Positions 24,335 to 35,718 of a stretch of DNA of 64,000 bases are shown here, piece after piece. Within the stretch, counting starts at the first letter, position 1; the number at the start of each line of letters is the position of its first letter. The notes under the pieces were generated by a model. The model did no database searches. It had not been told where the DNA came from and saw only the letters and a list, made by a program, of their open reading frames with translations. This DNA is from Echria macrotheca (Eukaryota; Ascomycota; Sordariomycetes; Sordariales; Schizotheciaceae): contig MU839837.1 in NCBI GenBank assembly GCA_030411725.1, positions 372,001 to 436,000 on the forward strand, written 5' to 3'. The position numbers and the translations under genes were made by a program.

Positions 24335-26968
24335 GGCCGCGGATTATCGACGTCTGTTCTCAGACAGATGCCGTCTAACAAAAACACAGAAGAAATTGGC
24401 GACGAGTGGCCCGGGGTGTTTGTCGAGTTGAGGAATGGGGGGGTAGGTAGGTACCTCTCGAGACGAATGCGGATGCGGCGCACCAACAAGAGCTCGGGAG
24501 GTGCAAGATTGGCGACCAGCGCTAAGTGAGCTCCCTGTTCCGACCGATTGCAGATTTGGAGCGAGTGTGGGCAGCAGAGCCACGGAAACCGGCAGCGGGA
24601 GTGGGTGTCACGGAGCTCTGGCAGGTTATAGCTCTCTACCCTCGGCCGGTGGATGGCTTGATTTCGGTTGGTAGTTAGCAGTGGCAGCTCTGCCGTCGCC
24701 GGGCGAGATATGCAGGCGACTCGATGACGTATTTACGTTTCGACCTGCCAACAGCTGAATTGGACGCTTGATTGGGCGCGGGTCCGTGACAGCTCTTGGC
24801 CGGGGGTCTGTCCAGGTTCTTTATCAGAACCAAGGAGCCAGATGCTCGTTATCTCGCAGCTTCAAAGCTGACAGAGCTGCAGCTGGAACCGCAGCCTGTC
24901 CGGATAATCACCACAGCGATGTCCGGCCTGCGTGGCTGTTTGCAGCGAGAACAGCGGCCACACGTGGTTTTGACGCCGGTCCTGCGGGAGATAGCGGCGA
25001 GCGATTGGGTCGATTGGAGGCGCTGCTGAGGAAAACGGATGACAAGATATGAGATGCAGCGAACGACAGGCGGTCTGTACCAAGGGTGACGCGGACAGGC
25101 GCACAATTCGGTGATTCCTCTTTTTGATTTCGAAATGCTGCTGAGGCTGCTTTTCTCGAGCTGGCCGGTTTTATCTTGGCGGAGACACACGGGAAGCCCA
25201 AGGCCAAATCGGCGATCCACTGTGCCGTCGAGCAGGGAAATCCCACTTCTAACTTGGAAGAACAAAACGAGCGAACCAAGGAGAGCAGCCAATGGGACTG
25301 CTTGACTCTGGGCCAGAGAGGTTTTCCAGATTTCTAAATCTAGGGAGGTGCAACCAAAATGGAGGCGGAGAGCGAAAGAAGACATAAATGGACAAACATT
25401 CCAGGTTTGTAAGCCCTACGGCCCGAAAGTCATGATTGATGTGCATCTGGCGCCGTGGCGCCAGCTTATCATGACTGATGAGCAGGGACTACCGAGAGCA
25501 GCTTGACCCCCACAGCCTGGATGGCTCGCCCGATACCTAATTGCTGTGTATGGCGCAATGGGCTGCGATCTGTTTGCCCTGATAATCAACCAAACAGGGC
25601 TGGTGTTCAGCTTCTTACAGGGGCCGACTCGGGTGTATCGGTTGTGTCTAATAAGAACCTTATCCACGTGTCAGCAAGGCTGGTTGACAGAGACAGAAAT
25701 AGTTAGTGATTTGAAGTTTCGAAGCTTCTTGGAGGGACCAGCTTTGTGGATTTGGGAAAGCCGATCAAAGTTAAAATGGCACCCGTATTGAGGCACACGG
25801 CAGGTTGTCGGTTGGTTGTCCGGAAGTGTTTGCATCCAGGAGCTGCCGATCGAGCGGGGTGGCCCGGCCAACGCCCCAAGCACGGGCACAGTTCGCTTTG
25901 GACGACTGAACGTGAGCTTCTTAGCCGTAACGAAAGCTGGAGACGGTGTAACCGGAACGACCATATGGCGGCTGGTATATGATGCTGTAGCCCGGATACC
26001 AACGGGACATAACAGCCGTCTTCGGTAGGAGGTTTTCTGCCCGGTATTTATTTATTCTGCCGGCGACTCCCTGAGCCTGCGAGGCATTGCAGCACTCGTC
26101 GTTCCAGTCTGCCTCTTCGAGACCTAGCCCGACTCGGCCGTGGCATCTGTTGCGGGGCCACAGACGTCGTCGTTGTATCAAGCTCTTGTTGCTTCGTTGC
26201 TACCGAGCAATAGTGAACTCCTGCCCTCGTCTCCAAGGGGCCGACAAGTGGCATGCGAGCGACTCAGAAGGCATGGAGGTGCACAATCCAGCCAGTGAAT
26301 GAGAAAGGGGCAGATGAGGTTGCCGACGACAGGCCATGCTTACAGTGTCCTTATAGGGAGAGGAACGGCGTGGAAGGTTACGTCGAAAAGCCTCAAGCCA
26401 GAGGTAAAAAGTCAAAACTGACCTGGCGATGCCGCCATAGCTCTATGCAAGTAATTCGATTGGCTTGCGCCCTGGTGCGAACCCTGGTCCGGGTAGTTCG
26501 CGAGCTCACTAACAATTCAGGGATAGCGTTCTAATCCTGCCATTTGCTGGGTCTCCAGCCGTGAATGCAGCTCGAGGAGGCCAGTGCTCACCTAATCTAC
26601 CGGTTTCCACAGGAATGTCAATTTGCCCTCCCGCCTGTCTGCCTGGTCTGTGAACCTCGAACTCCCCGCGAGCCGAACTCCTTTCCAGCTCCTTGTGGTC
26701 TTGAATTCTGTGGGCGAGCGATTGGCGCTTCTCGAGCATCTCACCAACCACGAAATTCGGTCAGAGAAGCCGAGTCGGTCCAGCTAATTGGTCGGCGTCC
26801 GGCGGCCGCGGGTCTCTGACCTCATTCTCTCGCTTTTCACCCCTCGCTTGTAACAGCGGACCGCTTTGGCGCCTGGTCTCAGGCTCAGCCTGCAATCTCT
26901 GACCAGAATACTGCCCTCGACCACCAGACCAACAAATCTAGCCTCGCCGTTCGAACGCCACGCCGCCT
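24335..26968. other. divergent intergenic region between the metallopeptidase and the Whi5/Nrm1-like gene
   Basis: No gene is supported in these 2.6 kb. The right end carries the promoter of the Whi5/Nrm1-like gene with candidate cell-cycle motifs, listed separately. The centre has only short overlapping frames without domains. Confidence 0.5.
26721..26872 (+). promoter_or_regulatory. candidate G1/S control elements upstream of the Whi5/Nrm1-like gene
   Basis: Three motifs lie within 250 bp of the start codon: ATTGGCGC at 26721-26728, CACGAAA (the SBF-type SCB core) at 26749-26755, and TTTGGCGC (an exact E2F-type TTTSSCGC match) at 26865-26872. They would fit feedback control by the factors this protein represses. 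Binding is inferred only. Confidence 0.35.
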
Positions 26969-28107
26969 ATGTCAAGGCCTTACACGATGTCGTCGCCCAT
27001 GAAGCAACAGCCCGAGTTGGTGGCGGATAGGGTGATGCGAAGGTTGGAGATCAGCAAGGTATGCGGAGCAGCAGGGTTTTACGTCTCGAGGACGTTGTAC
27101 TAATAGGCGGACACTAGATGGCCAGAAAACTCCAGAACCGACTCGCCCTGGCGCAGTTTAAGACGAAGCATGGCTGGGAAGATCTCACGCTGGATATTAT
27201 CGAGCCCAAGGTGGAGGAGGAGATCCGGCGCAAGCGGCACAACGAGGGCGACATACTTTCCGACTCCTCATCGAGCACCTCGGAATTCCCGTACCCCTCC
27301 AGAGCTCTCATGAGCTCGCCCCTCAAGGCTCCCTTTTTCTCCGACGGTATTGGATCCAGCAGCGGCAGTACAGGGCATCGGAAGCGCAGTTACATGATGT
27401 CGTTCGATCATGCCGACTCCAGCCCGAGCAAACGCTTTCGCCAGTCGCCCACTGCGCACCGATCCTTCACGGCAGGCCACTCGTCATGGAAGGATCACCA
27501 TCAGCTGGCGCAATCGTCGCCGATAAAACGGCGGCAGCAGCACTTCACTACATCCACAGGTCCAAATGTTTCTTTCTTTGCTGGCTCAAGTCAGATTGCC
27601 GATGTCCTTACCTCGCCCAACTATGCCGCGCCTAACTCGGATGATGACGATGACCTCCTTCCAGCGCACTCCTTCAGGACGAACCATGGCCATACCTCTC
27701 CCCCACGAACACCTCCTATGCGTAGCCGAACCCTTCCGACCAAGAAGAATCGAGACAAGGCTTCCGCCCCAACTGTGGAGATCACGGAAGCCAAGACCGG
27801 CGAAGAGGGTGCTGACTTACTCCTCTACCTCGCGGCTTCACCATCTCCAGCGAACCCGCCTCGGAACAGAATGGAGCCCCCGTCAACGCCGCCACCAAAG
27901 AACAAACTCGCCCTCCCATCGTCGATGATGACTACACCGGGAGGTGGGAATCCCTTCCCCAACACCCCCGGCCTAGCGTTCGACTTTTCGGATTTTGTCC
28001 ATATGACGCCCAGCCCGGCACAAAAGCCCTGGAAAACCCCACTCGCAGGAGCCAAGACTCCACTCAGCGTGGCGAGGCGACGGTTAACATTTGACGAACT
28101 GTCTTGA
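26969..28107 (+). CDS. Whi5/Nrm1-family G1/S transcription repressor
   Basis: Exons 26969-27058 and 27118-28107 encode 359 residues. Residues about 33-57 (RKLQNRLALAQFKTKHGWED) match the short conserved motif of the Whi5/Nrm1 family, through which yeast Whi5 and Nrm1 bind the SBF and MBF factors. The rest is disordered, rich in Ser/Pro with many SP and TP sites (SSPLKAP, SPIKRRQ, TPPMR, TPSPAQ), which suits regulation by cyclin-dependent kinase, and it includes a second short block GADLLLYLAASPSPA. In yeasts such proteins hold G1/S genes off before Start or switch them off after S-phase entry. The sequence does not show whether it is the Whi5 or Nrm1 type; most filamentous ascomycetes have few members. 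The start uses the first ATG of exon one, giving 30 codons before a GTATGC donor. Confidence 0.82.
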
Positions 28108-29246
28108 ATAACACACCACGTCCCAAGTACGATATCACAGTCACCGCATTCACCGCTTTTCTTTTCGTTTTCTATGTCTTAACCTTTTCCCCCAAACTGG
28201 GCTACTGGGAGCGTTTGCTTTTTGCTTTATATTACCCAATCCCTATAATGTTTGTCTGGAGCTTGGAGTCTGGTTTAACATTCTATTTTGTTTCATTCCC
28301 TTGGCATCTTGCTCATGGCTCTTGGAGTCAGCACATTATTATTCCCACCTGCTTTTTGCTAGGGGGCGGGTGGCCACACGGTATTGAACCGATATTCCAA
28401 GTTTTCTTGACTCGAGTTTTCAGTGAGCCGGAGGGGGGGCCAGAAGTGTACGAGCCATTGGATAGGGCATACGACCTGTAAGACTGGATGGCGAATGGGC
28501 TATTCCGGGGGAGGCAGAGGACGGGAGGGCGATGCGTGTATCTCTGGCGCTGGGTTGGTGGCTGGCACGGTCAGGTTGAGATTTTGGAATTGGAAGCGGG
28601 ACGCGACGTTGCTGGCAGAGAATGTGGGGAGCCAATGAAGAAGACGCATTAAATGACCCCGCTTGACATGCGTGACGTGGACGCGTCTCCGTGACTTTTC
28701 GAGTAAATTTCGCGTCGCGGAGTCGTCGCGAGCTAGCCAATCAGAGCCGTGGCGGCTGCAGGTGTTGAATTGAAATCCCTGTCCCACAACTCCCCGCATT
28801 GACGTCGAAGCGCCCAAGACGCCATCTCGCGCTCTGGTTGGATTTTCCACCTGAATGGACGAGATCACGATCTGTCCCGATTTGAGTCCAGTTCTGTCCC
28901 AATGAGGCGAATTGCTCGTGGGATGGACCAGACTGGTCCAGCCGTGCACTACCTGCCTTCCGCTGCCTTGCTGCCCAACATCAAACGTCGGGTCGAGAAC
29001 GCCATCGCAACCTCGTGAGTCGTCACCAAAGGAGCACCTACGGATTACTGGGAATCTCTTCATGGCTGCTTAGTCGCTTTGAGAGGCACAACACTGACTT
29101 CAAAGTTGGAGTCTAGCCCGGCTACCTTACCAAGGTAGGTAACAAGGGAAAGCTCTCTTCTACTTCCTTACTACCATCCTACATATATTCATCCTTCCAC
29201 ATATCCACCGTCAACGCTGAGTCTGAGTTGACTTATATGTACGCAT

Positions 29247-29299
<53 letters not shown>

Positions 29300-29823
29300 A
29301 GGTCACATGGTATTTTCCACAAGGACAAGACGCAAACAAAAAGCCAACATGCTGTTGTTTCAGACGTACACCGAGCTATTTCTTCTTCTTCCTCTTCCAC
29401 CGAGCACCTTACTACCACTATAATCCGTATTCTCCAAACATGATTCTTCCCTCCTTCCCTTCACTACCATTGTATGTATGATCATCCCAACACCCAACAA
29501 CAGTAGAAAAAAAAAGAGGGTAACTTCGCTGAGGGGGGGAGGATGACACACACACCTACACACCCACAAGCACTCGTACTAACAAACAATTCGTTCCCCC
29601 TTGACGCCTGGCTCCCTAACACGTTTTGCCCCCTTCAAACAACAAAACAGAACCCATGGCCTCCCACCTACACACACAGACGCAACACACCGAACACACA
29701 TCATGATGAAGGGGGGGGAATAAAACAAAGAAAAAGAAAAATGATAACATCCGATCCATCCCTTCCATGACCTGGCACAACACGCACAAAGTTTTGTTTT
29801 CATCTCGTCATATCCGTATCATC
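28108..29823. other. convergent intergenic region
   Basis: This is the 3' flank of the Whi5/Nrm1-like gene and of the membrane protein. A frame at 28104-28481 reads hydrophobic because the 3' UTR is T-rich; it has no ATG-led family match and is not called. A long AC repeat lies at 29251-29296. Confidence 0.5.
29251..29296. repeat. (AC)n microsatellite, 23 units
   Basis: An uninterrupted AC dinucleotide array of 46 bp lies in the convergent region between two gene ends. Length variation between strains is likely. Confidence 0.97.
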
Positions 29824-31842
29824 TCACATTGCCTTGCCCACACTCTTTTGACTCCCCCCGCTGCTCCGCCTTGGATCCCCCCTGCCCGCTGCTGCTTCCC
29901 GCTCAAGCCGGTCCCGCCACCCCTGAGTAGGTGACGCCCTCGGCTCCGGCCCGTCCCACCGGCTCGCAGCCGGTCCGACGTCGGGCCCTGGATCGCTCCA
30001 GTCGCCCATGCTCACGCCGCTCGAGTACTTGGATGTGAAGCTGCCGCTGCGCGTGTGGGCGCCCGCCGGCCGCCGGATGTCGCCCGTGCCGACGCCACCG
30101 CTTATCCGGCTGCCGCGGCCGTCGCTCCCGGCCGTGCCTGCCGTGCTGCTGGTGATGCTGTTTTTGGCGGCGCGCGCGCCCGCCAGCAGCTCCGGCCGCT
30201 CGAGATCGAACGGGTCGGAGCGGAACTTGTTGCGCCGCTCGGCGAAGTCGCCCATGGAGCCGCCGCTCTCGCGCTGGTAGACTGTGCTGGGCTGGCGTGT
30301 TGTGCTGACCGACTGCCCGCGAGATCGTCGGATGTCTGCCACATATGTGTTGGGCTTGATGGCATTCCTATCGCTGAAGGGGTTATTGGCCTGGCTGACA
30401 ATGAGCGGCGCCGGCTTGGCCGAGTTGTGCGCGAGCGCGTTGGCGTCGCTGAACGGATCATCGTTCCCGAAGCTCAGGTTGAGCTTGCCCAGGAAGTGGT
30501 CGGTAGACCCGGTGCTGCCGTTCTTGCGGGAGAGGCTGGCCCGGCGCCTCTGTGCCTCCCGGTCGAGTTCACGCTCATCCATGCTGAGCAGGGTGAGGAA
30601 GTCGGGCTGAGACCCGACGCCGCCCTTCTCCCTTGGGTCATCGTTGCTCGCAATCGATATGGTGTCCTTGTCGATTCGCTTCTGGCGCATCCGCCAGTTG
30701 AAGTTCATGTCGGCCGTGAGCCGGGACCACCAATCCAGAAACCGGTCTTTGGTTGTCACCTCGCCTCGGTCGCTGGTGGCCGACGAAGTTGCCCGGCTAT
30801 GGCTGTTGACGTCCATGAACTGCGAGTTGCCGCGGTCCAGATTCACAGAAGGCGCGCTGCCCTTCTTGGTGATGAGCTGGCTCATCCGCCCCCGGATCTT
30901 CTTGACATTGTAGCCCAGGGCGGCTCGGATCTTCTCACCGACTGGCGTTGGCCCTATGCTTCCCCGATTGATCACATATCCCCCTTTCTCGTCCCGGTAG
31001 TTGGCGGCATCGAGAGGCGTGAGGAGCGTGCTTCTCCGTTTCTTGATGACCCGCCTCCTCCACCACCAGATCAGAAAGGCAGCGATACTGATGGCTACCA
31101 CTCCGCCAATGACACCTCCGGCCACGGCCACGGTCGACTGAACGGCGCCGCTGTTTGGATTCGGCACCGTGCTCACAGCCGAGTTCGTCGTCGCCGTGTT
31201 GGTGGCTTCGGCCGGGATGCCACCGGCTGGCCCCTGTGCAGTGTTCAGAGGGCTGGTGTTGGCCGTCTCCTGTGGACTTTCGGTCAATGCGGGCGACGCA
31301 GACACCTCTGGAACCGCCGCCGCCGGGGAATTCGCTACTACATCTGCCGCTGAGGCTGTTATGTTGCTATCAGCTTCACTGGTCTCTACTGCGGGCGTGG
31401 ATTCTGCCCGCTGCGCGGAGGTTATGACTGAGAAGGTTGGGAAGGTAGGGCTGGGCGTGGAAGGAAGCTCCGCAGGCAGCCGAGTCGCTGGCGGCGCCGT
31501 GGGCGCTACAACGATCTCGTCAACCTGCGTAGCCGCCGCCACATTGAGTACCAAGTTGGATGTTCTGGTGCTTGTGCTGATACTGGTCAGGGAAGAGGAG
31601 CTCGTCGTACTCGTTGAGCTTGTAGAAAAGGTCTCGGCCAATGCCGTATTCGCGTTGGCGCTCTCCGCGGCCACAAATGCCGCTGCCGTCGTCGTCGCTG
31701 CCGCCGCGGCCGAGGTTACCGCGTTGACGGATGCCGATGCTGGGGCCGCGGCGCTCGTCGTCACGGCTCTGGGCACCGCCGTACATCTCCTCCCATTAAA
31801 GGTCGTCAGAAACGCCCCCGAAGGGAGCCCGCCCGACGCCAT
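29824..31842 (-). CDS. Ser/Thr/Ala-rich single-pass membrane protein, function unknown
   Basis: A single open frame of 672 residues starts at an ATG at 31842, with an in-frame stop shortly upstream. Residues 1-235 are low-complexity Ala/Ser/Thr/Pro, a likely O-mannosylated outer region. A transmembrane helix spans about 236-260 (VAVAGGVIGGVVAISIAAFLIWWW) and is followed at once by the basic stop-transfer RRRVIKKRR. The rest (to 672) is a polar cytoplasmic tail with Ser/Arg-rich patches and a short conserved-looking block DRFLDWWSRLTADMNFNWRMRQKR. The layout resembles fungal wall-stress sensors of the Wsc/Mid2 type, but no WSC or other named domain is visible and there is no N-terminal signal peptide. 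It could insert by its internal helix as a signal anchor. I do not recognise the family. Confidence 0.8.
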   Translation of the reverse strand: MASGGLPSGAFLTTFNGRRCTAVPRAVTTSAAAPASASVNAVTSAAAAATTTAAAFVAAESANANTALAETFSTSSTSTTSSSSLTSISTSTRTSNLVLNVAAATQVDEIVVAPTAPPATRLPAELPSTPSPTFPTFSVITSAQRAESTPAVETSEADSNITASAADVVANSPAAAVPEVSASPALTESPQETANTSPLNTAQGPAGGIPAEATNTATTNSAVSTVPNPNSGAVQSTVAVAGGVIGGVVAISIAAFLIWWWRRRVIKKRRSTLLTPLDAANYRDEKGGYVINRGSIGPTPVGEKIRAALGYNVKKIRGRMSQLITKKGSAPSVNLDRGNSQFMDVNSHSRATSSATSDRGEVTTKDRFLDWWSRLTADMNFNWRMRQKRIDKDTISIASNDDPREKGGVGSQPDFLTLLSMDERELDREAQRRRASLSRKNGSTGSTDHFLGKLNLSFGNDDPFSDANALAHNSAKPAPLIVSQANNPFSDRNAIKPNTYVADIRRSRGQSVSTTRQPSTVYQRESGGSMGDFAERRNKFRSDPFDLERPELLAGARAAKNSITSSTAGTAGSDGRGSRISGGVGTGDIRRPAGAHTRSGSFTSKYSSGVSMGDWSDPGPDVGPAASRWDGPEPRASPTQGWRDRLEREAAAGRGDPRRSSGGSQKSVGKAM

Positions 31843-33748
31843 GTTGTTGAGAACCCGCTCTTTCGATCCTTTGTTGGCGAGTCCAGTCGCTCTTAGGTCG
31901 AATAATTCGGAGGTTTAAAAATCTAGGTAAAACATGGGGGAGAAACGAAGTTACAAGCGGGATTCCCGGCCACTAGGGCCATCTAGGTCATTGACAAGAT
32001 CATGAACGTGGTGGAGAGGAAAGAGAGAGAAGAGGAGTTCCTCGCGTGGAGGTAAACGGAAACGACAAGACACGCCGGCTAAACAGCGAGCCAGCAACGC
32101 CTGGCGATGCGGATGAATTGGCGAGAGTTCAATGAGTGGAAACGGGAGAAGGGGAGGAGATCTGGAGACATGGCTGATGACGGACCACCAAGGCCAAAGT
32201 GGTGTGTCCCCTTGCCCCGGCAGCAGCCAGACCCCGCGCGCGGCTTTTGGGAGGGAGCGGCGCCATCATGTCGCAGACCGGCGCCGTCGTCGCGGAGAGT
32301 GACTTGCAGTGCGGTTGACTGCCCAATCCGGCCGACTCTGAGACCGTTTGCACGGGCATGGCAAGTGTAGCAGCTTGATGACCCGGCAATGTTTGATGGG
32401 CGGCCGGCGGGGGCTGCCATTGGCCAGCCGGCGGCTGGGAGGGTTGCTTGAGGCTCTTCATCGGCGGGGAAGCAGAACACCCGGCGAGGTTCGAGGGTCG
32501 CTCTGAGATGGGACCCCCCTGTCCTGTGACACACCTGACGCACAAGCCAGGGCGGGCGCTCCCTTGGCGGGGACGTCCTTTGGCGGGGCATTTGACGCCA
32601 AGACTCCACGAGGGGCTCACCACTTGGTTGACCGCTACGCATATCCACCTGCCATGAGCGATGTGCGATAACGTCAATGCATTGTCACAATTCTCTGATA
32701 AAATCACATGATGGTCTGTTGGCCTTTTCTTGCAGGTTGGTAAACATGGCTATACACTTTGCTATGCTTTCCATGGGTGTGTCATTGGAGTCTTTTTTCT
32801 GAAATCAAGACCGAGAAGGACAAAAACTTGCGGGCGGCTCTTTTCAGGAGAGGTCCCAAGTTTGGGCAACAGATCGGCCCCTTGCGCAGCGAGACGCCAC
32901 GAAGGAGTCACGAACGGGAATCCCTCGACGGTAGACAGCTCTCGGGTCCAGCTTTTCTTGCGTCGGATCCAAAAATGGGCTTTCCAGAAGCAAAGGATCA
33001 GCGTGTTCGGCATGAGAGCATTGATTGCTTTTGCAAACAGAAACACCAGACATGCTTTGACGGGGTCCAGAATCCGGGCGAGGTGCTGAATACCTCTTTG
33101 GCATTGTTTCCCTTGCGAGATGCCTGGGAAACCAACACTTGACAGCGTTCTGTTGTCAGCAAATGCAGGCTGGGGAATGGCGGAGATGGCCAGCGTGGTT
33201 GTGACGCCAAACCGGATACGGCGGATTGGATGGAAGAAAAGGGAGGACTGCAGGTCGATAGATACGTACGCCGGGCATCTCTGGCAAGTGAGGGACTACC
33301 TGCTGGGCAAGGGTCGTTGGTGTGGGTTTGGGATCGAGCAAGCTTGCTTGGCCCGCACAACCCCATTTTGATTTTTCGTCTTTTGCTCAATGCATCGTCG
33401 GCCAGCAGTGTTGTAGCTCGTGCGCTCAGACACACGACACAACCGCGCCGACAACGTTGTGGCTTTGGTTCTCCGGGTGGACCACAGCAGTCCGATTCGA
33501 AAGCAAAGGCCCGGGACGAGGCATCCGGTCGCCTAGCTGGCTAGTTCCCGCACTTGGCCACGGAAAGGCGGGGTTTGGGGTTCGATCCGCCCGTCGCCGG
33601 CCTGAACCTCCGTCACCGGCTTCGTCCAGTCGGACGGCCACGGACCGCTCGCTGTCAACTCTCTCCGGGACATCTTTTCTATTTTCCACCTCCACAGTCA
33701 CACCATCAACACACACGTGCCTGCAGCCGCAGCCTCGGGCACTGGACC
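31843..33748. other. divergent intergenic region
   Basis: This 1.9-kb region lies between the membrane-protein gene and the next plus-strand gene and should contain both promoters. Open frames on both strands here overlap and show no domains. No RNA gene or repeat seen. Confidence 0.45.
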
Positions 33749-35718
33749 ATGTTTGGAACACTCACGCATCTGAGTAGGTAGAAGAAACTGGCTGTAGTTG
33801 GGCAATTATGCGCAGCCGGGTTGTTTTCTCTGATCTGCACCTTCCGGCTTCTGTTCCTGTCTGATCACCCTCGGCGACGACGCTGCCCGTCGCCTGCTTT
33901 GTTCTGTTCTCTTGGTTTCGGTTTCTGTTTCCACCATCTGATGTCTGTCTAGTCCCCACCGGGGTAAACCTCCCGGCGCCTCCCAAGGACGTGCCGCCAC
34001 CCACTCCCGTCAACCTGCCCCAATGCTGTCCCCAGGACCGTCCCGATGTCGAATCAGCCGCCGCGTCGGCCCGGCCGGCGCGGCACCTCACCTCGGTACT
34101 GCAAGGCATCATCCGGCCGACCGAGGTCACGGTTTCGCATCTCGAGGCACTCGGGTCCCACGTGATCCCGAATTCGACCATCGATGATCTCATTCCCGAC
34201 CGTGACTTCATCCCGGACTTTGCGGCCTGGGATGCCATGTCGGCAGATGAGATCCACGCGGCCAACGAAAGCACACGGAAGAAGATCAGCACCACCAACC
34301 TCTCGCCGGGTTGTCAGGTCTATCTCGAGCGGAAGCGCGAGCTGCTCATCCCGAACGAGGCCGCCTATCGTACCATCAGGAGAATACCGGTCCCCCAAGG
34401 CCAGAGCCCAGCGAGGCTGGGGAATTCATACGAGTTCTACCGTTATCTCGAGCTGATCTCGACCTTCTGGGATGACACGTCACGGCCTATTGAACCGATC
34501 CCCAAACCCAGCGAGGTGGCGGATGACAAGGCAGAAACCGCCGAAGCACCCGGCTCGCAGGAAACGAAGCCCGCGGACCAGACGCCGCAAGAGGTGAAAT
34601 TCTACCGGACCGGTGCCGGCCACCAGATGCCGCCAGAGTACCGCCAGAATATTGTTACATCGTTTATCAAGCTGATAGCATATGACTTTGGCTGTAATGT
34701 CTCGGCCCCGCGAACGGAGCCCAGGCTCTACATCACATCGAACTCGCCGGCCCCTCGGAGCTCTTACTTTTCGTCGGGGTGCACTTTCATCTTCAGGACG
34801 CCAACTACCCGCGAGGCAGCGCGGGCCGGCATCGTCGAAGGTCCGCTTGCTGCCGTGAGCGCGAGGCACACAACATCATTCCCACCTGCCCGTCCGGCAC
34901 CCGCAGCGCCAAATTCCGAGGCCGCGCCGACACCCGCCGCGGCGCCCGGCACAGATAGGGACTCCACGCTCGATCTGGCGAGGGAAATCGTCGCTGCCCT
35001 GATCACAGCCCAACACCGGGCCCGTCACGGGCGTGAAGAAAAACGCATCGGCGAGGGTGCCTGGTGGGCGACCAAGCCGCGATGGGGCGGCGGGCCAGGC
35101 GGGCCCATCGGGCGCGAGATCGACATCCAGTCTGGCGCCGACGTAACAATCGGCGACAAGGACGCTCCGCCGAGCGAGGTAACACCGCCGGCCGCGGCGC
35201 CTTCCTCGCTGCCGCTTGGGGATACCGCGCGCCGTCCGTTTGCTCGTCCGTCCGTCCTTAGCGCGCAGGCTACGATCCCACCTACCAAGACGAGCAAGCG
35301 GGTCAAGAAGTCGGGGAATTTGCCCATGTACGACAATTACCGCATGATCCGGCCGCCGGCGGCGTCGTGGGATAAGAAGACTGTGTATACGGCCATTGGC
35401 CGGCCGGCGGGGGCAGAGTATGATGATATTTTTGTCGTGAGTGCATTGTTTCACCATGTTAGTGTGTTGAGGGTGCGCGTGCCGGATCGGTTGCTTGCGG
35501 TTTTGGATGGGCAGCCTGATGACGACGACGGGAAGGGCAGGAGTTGGGGTCGGCTTGAGGTGAGGCGGAGTAGATGGTTTGATTTGTTCAAGGGGGAAGA
35601 GAGGCTTCAGGCTATGCAGCTTATTTGGGGGATGATGGCTTATTTGATGAGGGTTGAGGAAGTGGAAAAGGAAGAAGAGAAGGAGGGGGATGGGGATGTT
35701 AAGATGGTTGATGCGTAG
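33749..35718 (+). CDS. uncharacterised fungal protein of 596 residues
   Basis: The model has a 25-nt first exon (33749-33773, MFGTLTHL plus one base), a 179-bp intron with GTAGGT donor and CTAG acceptor, and a second exon 33953-35718. The frame is open upstream of 33991 without an ATG, which is why the small first exon is proposed. I do not recognise the protein. Two conserved-looking blocks are visible: one around YRQNIVTSFIKLIAYDFGCN followed by RSSYFSSGCTFIFRTP, and a C-terminal one from NLPMYDNYRMIRPPAASWDK through WFDLFKGEERLQAMQLIWGM. Between them is a Pro/Ala-rich linker. The C terminus is acidic (EEVEKEEEKEGDGDVKMVDA). No membrane segment or signal peptide is seen. The coding region is sound; the first exon and function are uncertain. 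Confidence 0.75.

Noticed and set aside
28104..28481. Hydrophobic 125-codon frame directly after the Whi5/Nrm1-like stop
   Set aside because: It starts with a non-ATG codon overlapping the previous stop, and its hydrophobicity comes from a T-rich 3' UTR; no domain or splice-supported gene.
30055..31353. 432-codon plus-strand frame antisense to the membrane-protein gene
   Set aside because: It is the complement of a low-complexity Ala/Ser/Thr coding region in GC-rich DNA, with no motif of its own.
33570..33600. GGTTCGATCC word resembling a tRNA B-box
   Set aside because: No matching stem and no A-box at the right distance upstream.
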